From contig CAWAPE010000005.1 in the NCBI GenBank assembly GCA_963783855.1, positions 496,001-560,000 on the forward strand: a stretch of DNA of 64,000 bases, in the 5' to 3' direction. Shown here in pieces: positions 1 through 9,168 of this stretch. The stretch comes from JAKAGZ01 sp963783855 (GTDB lineage: Bacteria; Bacteroidota; Ignavibacteria; Ignavibacteriales; Ignavibacteriaceae). The first letter of the stretch is position 1, and every line of letters begins with the position of its first letter. The notes under the pieces were generated by a model. It made no database searches. It was not told the DNA's origin and saw only the letters and a list, made by a program, of their open reading frames with translations. The translations under genes and the position numbers were made by a program.

Positions 1-741
1 ATTCTGAAAGATAAAACATCAGGCTCATCAGAATTACTTTTCAAACTGAATAATTATTACTTAAATAATGCTGGAAATCCTGGAGTAATCAGTAAAAATA
101 TTCCCCTTGTCAAAAATGAGCTTAAAGATTTTGCCGTAATCAGTAATTACCTTAAAAAGTTGGAATTGGTTCTTCTTAAAAATGACAAAGATGAACTAAA
201 AAAATTCTTAAAAGAATTTTCAAAGAAAGAAGAAGAAATTTTTGACAGAATTTTCGAAAAATGTAAAAAGTATTTGTTAGAAAGTAACAAGTTTTTTACT
301 CTTTCCAACAGTAAAACCCTGCTTGAGGTGATTTCAAGATTACAAAATGAGAATAAAAAACTTAGTGTAACTATTTGTAAATCTGCTCCCGGTAATGAAG
401 GAATTATTTTAGGAAAAAAGCTATCAAAGAAAGGAATTAAAACAGAAATAATACATGATTCTGCTGTCAGTTTTTACATTCAGAAATCAGATGCAGTAAT
501 AATCGGTGCGGATATAATACTAAGAAGCGGAAATGTTGTAAATAAGGTCGGAAGCAGAAATGCAGCAATTATTTGCAAATACTATGGAATTCCTTTCTAT
601 GTACTTGCTTCAAAGGAAAAACTTTCAAATTTGCAAAAATATAGTCCTTTGAAAGGAAAACAAAAGAAAAATGTGGATATATCAACCCATCTTTTCGAAG
701 AAATTGACAAAAGGCTGATTACTAAAATCATCACTGAATAG
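1..741 (+). CDS. eIF2B alpha/beta/delta-family protein, C-terminal part
   Basis: The frame is open from base 1, so this is the 3' part of a gene that starts outside the window; the TTG near base 160 is internal. The last ~120 residues carry the eIF2B/ribose-1,5-bisphosphate isomerase/MtnA-type signature: a phosphate-site Ser/Gly stretch, then IIGADIILRSGNVVNKVGS and GIPFYVLAS. Bacterial members act on sugar phosphates or have unknown roles, and the exact substrate cannot be told here. The upstream part contains the DKTSGSSELLF stretch seen near the N-terminal helical domain of the family. The next gene lies 83 bases downstream with its own ribosome site, so they are probably separate units. 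Confidence 0.75.
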   Translation: MLKDKTSGSSELLFKLNNYYLNNAGNPGVISKNIPLVKNELKDFAVISNYLKKLELVLLKNDKDELKKFLKEFSKKEEEIFDRIFEKCKKYLLESNKFFTLSNSKTLLEVISRLQNENKKLSVTICKSAPGNEGIILGKKLSKKGIKTEIIHDSAVSFYIQKSDAVIIGADIILRSGNVVNKVGSRNAAIICKYYGIPFYVLASKEKLSNLQKYSPLKGKQKKNVDISTHLFEEIDKRLITKIITE

Positions 742-824
742 GCCTGTTTATTCATCCCAATTATTTTGCAACTAATAATCAATAGCTTTAATTTTAAAAA
801 CATTTTACCAAATCAGGAGCAGAG

Positions 825-2958
825 ATGAAAACCCGCATATTTTTACTTTTTATATTAATTATTTCAATATCTGTATTTCCACAGAAGAAAGATTTAACAT
901 TAAAACAGGCAACTCTGCAAAGTTACGGATTTTATCCAAGAGGCCTTTCACAGACTGAATGGATACCGGGTACAGATAATTTTTCATACGTAGATAACAA
1001 TGCTTTAGTTAAAGGCAATGCGAGAAATGACAAAACTGAGAAGATAATATCATTAGAGGATTTGAATGACGGGTTATCATCTTTAAAAGATTGAAGCGCT
1101 CTCACGTTTCCCCCGTTCCGAATGGATAGACGGAAGCACCATTAAATTCTGGACCGGAGATAAACTGGTTACATATAATATTACTACAAAAACGGCGACC
1201 AGTTTAAACTCAATACCGGAGAAAGCTGAGAATAAAGACGAAGCGTCAAATCATAATGTTGCTTATACTATAGGCAACAATTTATATTTTGCGGCAAATG
1301 GAACCAGCACACAAATAACAAAAGATGAAAATAAATGGATAGTTAACGGACAGACAGTTCACAGAAATGAATTTGGAATTAATAAAGGGACTTACTGGTC
1401 ACCAACCGGTAATTACCTCGCTTTTTACAGAATGGATGAGTCCATGGTTACTGATTACCCGGTTATTGATTTTTCAGTCCGCCCGGCAAAGGTAAACGAA
1501 ATAAAATATCCAATGGCAGGAATGACAAGCCACCAGGTAACCGTAGGAGTTTATAATACCAGACAAAATGAAATTGTCTGGCTTAAAACCGGTGAACCAA
1601 AAGACCATTATTTAACAGGCGTAACCTGGAGCCCTGACGAAAAATATATTTTTGTCGGAATTCTTAACCGTGATCAAAATCATCTTAAAGAAATAAAATT
1701 TGATGCAAAAACAGGTGAACCGGTAAAGACATTATTCGAAGAAACCAGTGACAAATATGTTCACCCGATGCACGGACCAATTTTTGTGAAAGATAAAACT
1801 GATCAGTTTATCTGGTTCTCCGCACGCGACGGATGGGACCATCTCTATCTTTACAACACAGACGGCAAATTATTGAAACAGCTTACAAAAGGTAATTGGG
1901 TTGTAACAAATCTGGACGGCTTCGATGCTTCAGGTGAAAATGTTTATTTCACTGCTACCAAAGAAAGTCCCATTGACAGAGATTACTACAAAGTAAATTT
2001 GAACTCTGGCGATATGACAAGAATATCAAACGGAAGCGGTAACCACAGTATAACTCTAAATGAGGATGGGCAATATTTTCTTGATTCATATTCCAGCCTT
2101 ACCATTCCGAATAAAACTCAGATAGTCAATTCAGATGGTGAAATTGTAAGAGACGTTTATTCTGCCGCAAACCCGCTGGCTGATTTTAATATCGGGCAGA
2201 CAAAGATATTCACACTTAAAAGCAGCGACGGTTATGATCTGTATTGCAGGATGATTTTACCACCTGATTTTGATTCTACCAAGACCTACCCGGTTATGGT
2301 TTATGTTTATGGCGGACCGGGTGTTCAGTTAATTTATAATCGATTTCTTGGCGGCGGCAGTGTATGGTTCAATTATATGGCAGAGCAAGGATACATAGTA
2401 TTTACTCTCGAGAACCGTGGCAGCGCAAACCGTGGACTGGCTTTTGAACAGGAAACATTCAGACATCTCGGGACCAAAGAAATTGAAGACCAAACGCTGG
2501 GCGTAAATTATTTAAAATCTCTCCCATATGTTGACTCAAATAATATGGGAGTTTTCGGATGGAGCTATGGCGGATTTATGGCGACTTCACTAATGACACG
2601 TACTCCTGATCTTTTCAAAGCCGGTGTTGCAGGCGCTCCTGTAATTGATTGGAGATATTACGAAGTTATGTACACTGAAAGATATATGGACACGCCACAG
2701 GCAAATCCTGAAGGTTATGAAAAGGCTGACCTTCTGAATTATGTAAAGGATCTTAAGGGCAAATTCCTGATGGTACAAGGGACTTCAGATGTTACTGTAG
2801 TCTGGCAAAACACTTTAATGTATACTAAAAAAGCTGCTGATCTTGGAATCCCAATGGATTATTTTCCGTATACAGGACACCTGCACGGCGTAAGAGGCGT
2901 TGATGTATATCAACTTTATGACAAGATTACAACATTTTTTAATACGAATTTGAAATAA
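825..2958 (+). pseudogene. Dipeptidyl peptidase IV-like S9B peptidase, frameshifted
   Basis: Two frames together encode one S9B prolyl peptidase. The first frame (825-1094) gives a signal peptide (about residues 1-19, ending VFPQ) and the start of the beta-propeller. It stops at 1092-1094. The second frame opens at 1087 (IEALSRFPRSEW) and runs to 2958 with the rest of the propeller and a C-terminal alpha/beta hydrolase domain. The triad is visible: Ser in GWSYGG (codon 2563-2565), Asp in QGTSDV and His in GHLHGV. A +1 shift at the TTTAAAAG run (1082-1089) joins the frames. Family members release Xaa-Pro dipeptides in the periplasm. The catalytic half is intact, so this may be a sequencing indel or a very recent mutation. 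A good ribosome site (AGGAGCAGAG) precedes 825. Confidence 0.8.
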
Positions 2959-2967
2959 TGTTTTTAT

Positions 2968-2990
2968 GTCCCTTCTGCTTATGAAGGGAC
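2968..2990 (+). terminator. Hairpin terminator after the S9B peptidase gene
   Basis: Perfect 8-bp stem GTCCCTTC / GAAGGGAC with a 7-base loop, ten bases after the stop codon and followed by TTTAATTTAA. Confidence 0.7.
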
Positions 2991-3015
2991 TTTAATTTAA
3001 TGGAGGGGTAATTTA

Positions 3016-4440
3016 ATGAGAAAGTTAATTCCGAAAATTTTCTTAATAATTTTTGTTTTTTCCATAGTGATTCCAAATAAATCTTTTTCTCAACATAATG
3101 ACATATCCGGAATTTGGAACGGATCATTAAAAGTATCGGGGATGCAATTAAGAATTGTGTTCAATATTTCCAAAGAAGATAACGGTAACTATAAGGCTAC
3201 TATGGATTCACCCGATCAGGGTGCAAAAGATATTCCTGTTGAAAAAATAACTTTCCAAGAGAATAAAATAAAAATGGAAATGCCGGCACTCCGGGGAGAA
3301 TATAATGGCACATTAGGAAGTGATGGAAATAAAATAGAAGGAACCTGGGCGCAATCGGGTCAGAGCTTTCAACTTGATCTTGAAAAATCTGATAAACCAA
3401 CAGTTCTAAACCGACCACAGGAACCTAAAGAACCATTCCCCTATAATTCTGAAGATGTAACTTATGAAAACGATATTGCAGGGAATACTTTAGCAGGAAC
3501 GTTTACATATCCCAAATCGGATGGCCCCTTTCCTGCCGTTATTTTAATAACTGGTTCAGGACCTCAAAACAGAAATGAGGAATTACTAGGACACAAACCA
3601 TTCCTGGTACTATCAGATTATTTAACGAGACAAGGAATTGCTGTACTCAGATTTGATGATAGAGGGATAGGAAAATCGACTGGTGATTTTACTTCTGCAA
3701 CTTCAAAAGATTTTGCTACAGATGTTTTGTCAGGTGTAGAATATTTAAAAACCCGAAATGAAGTTAACAAAAATGAGATCGGTTTAATTGGACACAGTGA
3801 AGGCGGATTAATTGCACCCATGGTTGCTGTTAAATCACCTGATGTAGCTTTTATTGTTTTAATGGCTGGCCCCGGGTTACCAGGAGATCAGATTCTCCTG
3901 ATGCAATCTGCTTTAATTAGTAAAGCAGGAGGAGAAAGCGAAGAAGATATAGAAAAATCTGAAAAGGTTAATAAAAAGATTTATGAAATTTTAAGGAACG
4001 AACCAGATAGTGTAAAAGCTCATAAAGAGATAGTTGATGTTTTTAAAAATTATTATAATTCATTATCCGAAGAGGACAAGAAAAAAGCGGGTGATGAAAA
4101 TACAGCTTTGCAAATGTTAAAAAGAGTGGAATCCCCGTGGTTCAAACAATTCCTTAAATATGATCCGCGCCCAACTTTAGAGAAGGTTACCTGCCCCGTT
4201 CTGGCAATCAATGGAGAAAAAGATCTGCAGGTCCCACCAAAAGAAGACCTGGAAGCAATTAAAGAAGCATTGATAAAAGGCGGAAATAAAAATTTCAAAA
4301 CTGTCGAATTAAAAAATTTAAATCACTTATTTCAAACTGCAACAACCGGCGCACCTACAGAATATAATACTATTGAAGAAACTATTGCTCCTGTTGCATT
4401 AAAAACAATGAGTGACTGGATTCTGGAAATTACGAAGTAA
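3016..4440 (+). CDS. Secreted alpha/beta hydrolase (serine esterase/peptidase-like)
   Basis: A 474-residue protein with a signal peptide (about residues 1-26, ending SFSQ). A ~110-residue N-terminal beta-rich domain (SGIWNGSLKV, GTWAQSGQSF) is followed by an alpha/beta hydrolase domain from about residue 155. The oxyanion region is LITGSGPQNRNE, the nucleophile elbow GHSEGG, the acid INGEKDLQVP and the histidine LNHLFQ. This architecture is common for hydrolases of Bacteroidota-related genomes that are annotated as S9/S15-like peptidases or esterases; the substrate is unknown. GGAGGGG lies 8 bases before the ATG and supports the start. It follows the S9B peptidase in the same direction but across a terminator, so it probably has its own promoter. 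Confidence 0.75.
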   Translation: MRKLIPKIFLIIFVFSIVIPNKSFSQHNDISGIWNGSLKVSGMQLRIVFNISKEDNGNYKATMDSPDQGAKDIPVEKITFQENKIKMEMPALRGEYNGTLGSDGNKIEGTWAQSGQSFQLDLEKSDKPTVLNRPQEPKEPFPYNSEDVTYENDIAGNTLAGTFTYPKSDGPFPAVILITGSGPQNRNEELLGHKPFLVLSDYLTRQGIAVLRFDDRGIGKSTGDFTSATSKDFATDVLSGVEYLKTRNEVNKNEIGLIGHSEGGLIAPMVAVKSPDVAFIVLMAGPGLPGDQILLMQSALISKAGGESEEDIEKSEKVNKKIYEILRNEPDSVKAHKEIVDVFKNYYNSLSEEDKKKAGDENTALQMLKRVESPWFKQFLKYDPRPTLEKVTCPVLAINGEKDLQVPPKEDLEAIKEALIKGGNKNFKTVELKNLNHLFQTATTGAPTEYNTIEETIAPVALKTMSDWILEITK

Positions 4441-4450
4441 ACTTATCCCG

Positions 4451-4474
4451 AGAGACACGCGGTTGCGTGTCTCT
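4451..4474. terminator. Perfect palindrome between convergent genes; bidirectional terminator or REP-like element
   Basis: AGAGACACGC-GGTT-GCGTGTCTCT is a perfect 10-bp stem with a 4-base loop, lying between the ends of the convergent hydrolase and MATE genes. Position favours a shared terminator, but there is no strong T-tract, and the form resembles dispersed AGAGACGCG-type palindromes of this phylum. Confidence 0.55.
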
Positions 4475-4479
4475 ACATA

Positions 4480-5817
4480 TCAAATGATAACTCTCTGCCT
4501 GCTTTTCTTGTTAAAACGTAAAGTTAGCATAGTTGCTGAGGCAGTAAGGCCAATCAAAAGGCCTACCCACACTCCCTGCACAGACATATCAAACATAAAT
4601 CCTAAAACATATCCAATTGGCAAGCCAAGTATCCAGTAAGCAATAAATGTGATCACAGTTGGGCCTTTCACATCGGTCAAACCCCTTAAAATCCCAATTC
4701 CAACAGCCTGTGTTCCATCAGCAATTTGAAATATTGAGGCAATTATCAGCAAGGACGATGCTAACGATATCACCGTTTGATCATCGATATATAGTGAGGG
4801 GAGAAATTTTTGAAAAATTATAAAGATTATTCCAAAACTTGCCATCATCCCCTGCCCTACTAAAATGGCAGAAAACCCCGCCCTTCTGATTTCTTTTACA
4901 TCCTGTTTTCCAACTGCGTTGCCTACTCTGATACTTCCTGCTGCTGAAACTCCCAGCGCACACATAAATGAAATAGATGCAAGATTAATAGCTATCTGAT
5001 GAGCAGCCAGTTGTTTTGTACCAAGCCATCCTATCATTATTGCTGCAAAAGAAAAAGCTCCAACTTCAAAGATATATTGGAATGCACTTGGCAGCCCAAG
5101 ACCGAGTAATTTTTTGATTACTTTAATATTTATTTTTCTAAAATGAAATGTTACATCATACTGGGAAAATTGGGAGGAAGACATCACAAACCACATCAGT
5201 CCAACTCCCATAAATAGACGTGATGAAAAAGTTGCCCAGCCTGCCCCATCAAGCCCCATTGCAGGAAAACCAAGGTTACCATAAATCAAAACCCAGTTCA
5301 CGAATGCATTAATAAAATTTGCCAGTATCGTAAGAACCATAGCCGGACGCATTATAGACAGACCTTCTATAAACTGTTTATATGTCTGGAATAGCATTAC
5401 AGGAAGAATTGAAAACCCCAAAATATTTAGATAAGAGGTTGCCAGTTTCACAACTTCGGGGGGCTGGTTCAGGTATACTAAGAATCCGGAACACACAAAA
5501 ACAAAGAGCATCAGTAAAATTCCAAAAACCATATCAACAATTAGTGCCTGCCTGAAAATAACCCCGCAATCAGAAAATTTATTTGCTCCAACCGCAATTG
5601 CAACAAGCGGAGTTATGGCATATGATATTCCAATTCCAATTACGAGGATTACTAAAAAGAGACTGTTTGCAAGCGAAGCCGCAGCCAATGGTGTGGCCCC
5701 GATGTTCCCAACCATTAAACTATCAACAACCCCCATCATAATAAAACCAAGCTGGCCGATTATTACAGGATAGGATAGTCTTAAAGTATTTTTGATATGG
5801 AGCTTTATTCCGTTCAT
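4480..5817 (-). CDS. MATE family multidrug/Na+ efflux transporter
   Basis: 445 residues with about twelve hydrophobic segments in two repeated halves, as in NorM-type MATE proteins. The N-terminal half opens with YPVIIGQLGFIMMGVVDSLM followed by VGNIGATPLAAASLANSL, the classic MATE start with the conserved helix-1 and helix-2 pattern. The second half repeats it (GLGLPSAFQYIFEVGAFSF, then LGTKQLAAHQIAINLASISF). These proteins export cationic drugs or metabolites in exchange for Na+ or H+. The length is normal for the family. The gene stands alone and convergent to the hydrolase; its substrate cannot be inferred. Confidence 0.9.
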   Translation of the reverse strand: MNGIKLHIKNTLRLSYPVIIGQLGFIMMGVVDSLMVGNIGATPLAAASLANSLFLVILVIGIGISYAITPLVAIAVGANKFSDCGVIFRQALIVDMVFGILLMLFVFVCSGFLVYLNQPPEVVKLATSYLNILGFSILPVMLFQTYKQFIEGLSIMRPAMVLTILANFINAFVNWVLIYGNLGFPAMGLDGAGWATFSSRLFMGVGLMWFVMSSSQFSQYDVTFHFRKINIKVIKKLLGLGLPSAFQYIFEVGAFSFAAIMIGWLGTKQLAAHQIAINLASISFMCALGVSAAGSIRVGNAVGKQDVKEIRRAGFSAILVGQGMMASFGIIFIIFQKFLPSLYIDDQTVISLASSLLIIASIFQIADGTQAVGIGILRGLTDVKGPTVITFIAYWILGLPIGYVLGFMFDMSVQGVWVGLLIGLTASATMLTLRFNKKSRQRVII

Positions 5818-6051
5818 AATTTTCGGTATTTATCCGGTAAATATACAAACTGAACAAATGTTATGTGAAAATAATTATGGGGAAATAAATGGAGTGAATT
5901 TATTAAGGAGCAAGGCCTTACATTTTCTTGAAAGCAGTTGTATCTATGACAGAATAATCTACAGCATTCCGACGGGTAAATTTACTGATTGGAGGCAGCG
6001 GTAAGGCTATCAAGCTCTTTCATTGAAAAAATTTCTTTTTCTCAACCTGGG

Positions 6052-6177
6052 CTAAGTAGAATTATCCTTTTTCTTGTTCTTAACATAGTTACTATCAGCA
6101 GTAAAATTAAAATAGGTTACTGCCGCAATACCACCCAATAAAAAGGCTATGGTCATATAAACTATAATTCTAACCAT
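6052..6177 (-). CDS. Possible 41-residue single-span membrane peptide
   Basis: A short ATG frame on the minus strand encodes 41 residues: a charged start (MVRIIVY), one hydrophobic segment of about 18 residues (MTIAFLLGGIAAVTYF) and a polar, lysine-rich tail (KNKKKDNST). This is the layout of small inner-membrane proteins. A purine stretch (AGAGAAAA) lies before the ATG but there is no strong Shine-Dalgarno site. It occupies part of an otherwise empty 650-base gap between the divergent MATE and sthA genes. No family is recognised; it could be a chance frame. Confidence 0.35.
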   Translation of the reverse strand: MVRIIVYMTIAFLLGGIAAVTYFNFTADSNYVKNKKKDNST

Positions 6178-6356
6178 TAATATTTTCTCTATGTTCTTAC
6201 TTAATAATGCATCAAATACCTTACCAACCGAAACTTGCGCAAATAATTATTGAAAAACAATGGAATATTCGATTACAGAACAAAAATGCGGATAAAAGGT
6301 TAAAAAATTAGCTCAAGAACTAATTATTAATAATTTACGTTAGTTATAGATAAAGA

Positions 6357-6379
6357 TATTATGAGATTTTCTCATAATA
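6357..6379. promoter_or_regulatory. Operator-like palindrome upstream of sthA
   Basis: TATTATGAGA-TTT-TCTCATAATA is a perfect 10-bp inverted repeat about 87 bases before the sthA start codon. It is AT-rich, has no T-tract and sits between genes transcribed away from each other, so it suits a dimeric regulator better than a terminator. The rest of the 5818-6465 gap shows nothing else beyond the small frame at 6052-6177. Confidence 0.4.
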
Positions 6380-6465
6380 ATACATTATAACATTAAATAA
6401 TTTATTGCTTTTTTGTATAAATTTGCATCTCCTATTTCAAAAGCTTAATAAAATCTAAGAAAAAA

Positions 6466-7845
6466 GTGGAAAAACATTACGATATATTTATAATTGGAAG
6501 TGGTCCCGGTGGAGAAGGCGCAGCAATGACTTGTGCAAAAGAAGGGAAAAATGTTGCTGTTTGTGACAATTTTACCCTGGTTGGAGGAAGCAATACACAC
6601 AGAGGCACTATTCCGAGTAAAGCATTAAGACACGCAAGTCAGATTCTACTGGATAGCAATAAATTTGAAGGAACCAGCTTTCAGAATCTTCTTTCTACCG
6701 CTCAAACTGTAATTCACAAACAAGTGGAATTGAGGCAAAGTTTTTATACCAGAAATCTTGTTGATGTAATATACGGACATGCAGCCTTTATCGATGCAAA
6801 TACCATTGAAATAACAGAAGAAAACGGACTTAAAAAAATATTTACAGCAGATAAAATAATTATTGCAGCAGGCTCAAGACCATATCGTCCGGAAAATATT
6901 GATTTTTCTCACCCGCGAATATTGGATAGTGACAAATTATTATCATTAAAAAATAATCCGCGTTCTATAACAATTTATGGTGCCGGAGTAATTGGTTGCG
7001 AATATTCTTCAATATTCAGAGGGTTAAAAGCCAAAGTTAATCTGGTAAATACACGCGGTCAGTTGCTTTCATATCTGGATGATGAGATAATCGATGCACT
7101 TGCTTATCATCTTCGTGAAAATGGAGTATTAATCAGACACAATGAAGAATATGAAAAAGTTGAAGCGGACGATGATGGTGTAACTTTATATCTTCAATCA
7201 AATAAGCAAATAAGAAGTGATTGTTTGCTATGGGCCCAAGGACGAACAGGGAATTCGCAAAAGCTTGGTCTTGATAAAATCGGGATAGAGACAGATTCAC
7301 GCGGATCAATACCGGTTAACGAATTTCACCAGACAAAATATCCGCATATTTATGCAGTCGGAGATGTAATTGGTTTTCCAAGTCTTGCAAGCGCAGCATA
7401 CGACCAGGGGCGTTTTGCAGCAAGACATCTTTTAAAAGGTGAAGTAACAAGGCTTAAAGCAGAAGATATACCAACAGGCATTTATACTATTCCTGAAATA
7501 AGCTCCATTGGCCTGAATGAAAAAGAACTTACAGAGAAAAGGATACCATACGAAGTTGGACATTCTTTTTTCAGACACCTTGCCCGAGGTCAAATTACAA
7601 ACAGAACTACAGGAATGCTCAAAATATTATTTCATCGAGATACTCTGCAAATTTTGGGTATTCATTGTTTTGGTTATGAAGCATCCGAAATCATCCACAT
7701 CGGGCAGGCAATAATGTCGCAGAAAGGTGAAGCAAACTCGCTAATGTATTTTATAAATACAACGTTTAATTATCCCACAATGGCAGAGGCCTACCGGGTT
7801 GCGGCATTAAATGGTTTTAACAGGGTTTCAGAATGGAAGAAATAA
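6466..7845 (+). CDS. sthA: Soluble pyridine nucleotide transhydrogenase (SthA/UdhA)
   Basis: 459 residues, GTG start. This flavoprotein of the disulfide-reductase fold passes hydride between NADPH and NAD+ in the cytosol. Visible: FAD-binding IIGSGPGGEGAAM, second dinucleotide fold IYGAGVIGCEYSSIF, the FAD motif YAVGDVIGFPSLASAAYDQG, and the C-terminal dimer signature FNYPTMAEAYRVAALNG. The sequence follows E. coli SthA almost end to end, including DIPTGIYTIPEISS. At the position where disulfide reductases have the CXXXXC pair, this protein has GGSNTHRGTIPSK with no cysteine, which fits a transhydrogenase rather than a lipoamide or mercuric reductase. It probably balances NADPH and NADH made by amino-acid oxidation. 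Confidence 0.92.
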   Translation: MEKHYDIFIIGSGPGGEGAAMTCAKEGKNVAVCDNFTLVGGSNTHRGTIPSKALRHASQILLDSNKFEGTSFQNLLSTAQTVIHKQVELRQSFYTRNLVDVIYGHAAFIDANTIEITEENGLKKIFTADKIIIAAGSRPYRPENIDFSHPRILDSDKLLSLKNNPRSITIYGAGVIGCEYSSIFRGLKAKVNLVNTRGQLLSYLDDEIIDALAYHLRENGVLIRHNEEYEKVEADDDGVTLYLQSNKQIRSDCLLWAQGRTGNSQKLGLDKIGIETDSRGSIPVNEFHQTKYPHIYAVGDVIGFPSLASAAYDQGRFAARHLLKGEVTRLKAEDIPTGIYTIPEISSIGLNEKELTEKRIPYEVGHSFFRHLARGQITNRTTGMLKILFHRDTLQILGIHCFGYEASEIIHIGQAIMSQKGEANSLMYFINTTFNYPTMAEAYRVAALNGFNRVSEWKK

Positions 7846-7869
7846 TTTGATATTTATAAGATAAATCCA

Positions 7870-7957
<88 letters not shown>

Positions 7958-8121
7958 GGATTGAAGACTTCAAATATAATTAATTCGAAATGATTTAACA
8001 AAAAACAGTCCGCAAAATAGGCTTTGAATCTTAATTTGCCTCTGTTCATCTAAGAAGTCACAATCTTTTATCTATAACATAAATTTGATAGATTTCCGGT
8101 TCCATTTTTACAATCATTGAA

Positions 8122-8871
8122 ATGCAATTAACAATTCTTACTAAATCAATATTCGCAGTAATATCAGCACTTGCCGGGGCTTCCTTTTTATTTACTATCA
8201 AGCTTAAGCACAAAAAATTATGCGGACTTATATCGTTTTCAGCAGGAGCTTTGTTGGGTGCGGCGGCATTTGCCCTGATTCCTGAATCGAGTATAAATCT
8301 CGGATGGCTGGAAGTTGCGTTGAGCGTACTTTCCGGATACCTGTTGTTCTTTTTTATAAGCAAATATTACTCACACGTTTGCCCTGCCTGTTCCGCCAGC
8401 CATTTTGATGAACAGACAACCAAAAGATTTACAGAAATAGTCCTGACACTATTAACTGCCCTTTCAATACATTCATTTCTGGACGGACTTGCTATCGCCA
8501 CCAGCGGCGTACCATCTCAGGGTGGAGACCAGTCTGTCTTTGTAGCTATTCTTGCTCATAAATTTCCAGAAGGCCTGGCTCTTGCCGCACTGATGCTGAG
8601 TTCTAATTATTCGCGGTTAAAGATATTTTTATATGTAGCAGCTGTGGAACTGGTTACAATAATTGGTTCAGTTGCGGGATTATTTTTCTTCAAGTCCGGC
8701 ATTTCAGGATTGTTAATGGGAGCAGTGATGGCTCACATTGCAGGTGGATTTATCTACCTCGCAATTCACGCTGTATTTGGAGAGATGTATAAAAATCATA
8801 AAATTTTGGTTGTAAGTTCATTTGCTGCAGGAATTGTTTTAATTTTCATTGTTCATTTAATATTTATTTAG
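8122..8871 (+). CDS. ZIP family divalent metal transporter
   Basis: 249 residues with about eight membrane segments. The two metal-site helices are clear: HSFLDGLAIA (TM4) and HKFPEGLALA (TM5), the signature pair of ZIP zinc/iron importers, with a short Cys/His loop (HVCPACSASH) between TM3 and TM4 where ZIP proteins usually carry a metal-binding loop. It would move Zn2+ or another divalent metal into the cytosol. It starts at ATG without an obvious Shine-Dalgarno site. The gene is alone, between two oppositely directed serine tRNA genes; no metal-regulator site is evident. Confidence 0.88.
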   Translation: MQLTILTKSIFAVISALAGASFLFTIKLKHKKLCGLISFSAGALLGAAAFALIPESSINLGWLEVALSVLSGYLLFFFISKYYSHVCPACSASHFDEQTTKRFTEIVLTLLTALSIHSFLDGLAIATSGVPSQGGDQSVFVAILAHKFPEGLALAALMLSSNYSRLKIFLYVAAVELVTIIGSVAGLFFFKSGISGLLMGAVMAHIAGGFIYLAIHAVFGEMYKNHKILVVSSFAAGIVLIFIVHLIFI

Positions 8872-8881
8872 TAGAAATTCA

Positions 8882-8972
8882 GGAGAGGTGGCAGAGTGGT
8901 CGAATGCGGCGGTCTCGAAAACCGTTATACCGTTTTTCGGTATCGAGGGTTCGAATCCCTCCCTCTCCGCCA
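8882..8972 (+). tRNA. tRNA-Ser (anticodon CGA), CCA encoded
   Basis: Acceptor stem GGAGAGG/CCTCTCC, anticodon loop CTCGAAA (CGA), long variable arm, T loop GGTTCGAATCC, discriminator G and an encoded CCA at 8970-8972. A small hairpin (8969-8986) overlaps the 3' end. Confidence 0.95.
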
Positions 8973-9168
8973 TGCCAAAGGCAGGCAAGCAACGAAAAAC
9001 TCCCACTAATGGCGGAACTTTTTTTGAATATATATTTCCATCATCAATTATTTTGATAAATATATTAAATAGTTAAAACTTATTATTTTGCTAATTTTGT
9101 TTTAGATATTGTAGAGTACTTGAATGATAGAAATACGTTTAATTCACTATTATTAAAGGTTTTAGTTC

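Noticed and set aside
1082..1094. Programmed -1 frameshifting at T-TTA-AAA in the DPP-IV-like gene
   Set aside because: The slippery heptamer is in phase, but a -1 slip leads to a frame that stops within about 15 codons. The real continuation needs +1, and no stimulatory structure is evident.
5792..6004. 70-codon plus-strand frame overlapping the MATE start
   Set aside because: It starts inside the MATE coding region on the opposite strand, has no ribosome site and no recognisable protein features.
6418..6425. Bacteroidetes-type -7 box TAAATTTG before sthA
   Set aside because: No TTTG -33 element at the right spacing, and the window's strong Shine-Dalgarno use makes the Bacteroides promoter model doubtful.
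8888..9076. Plus-strand 62-codon frame starting MAEWSNAAVSK
   Set aside because: It lies over tRNA-Ser(CGA); it is the well-known false frame made by reading a serine tRNA as protein.
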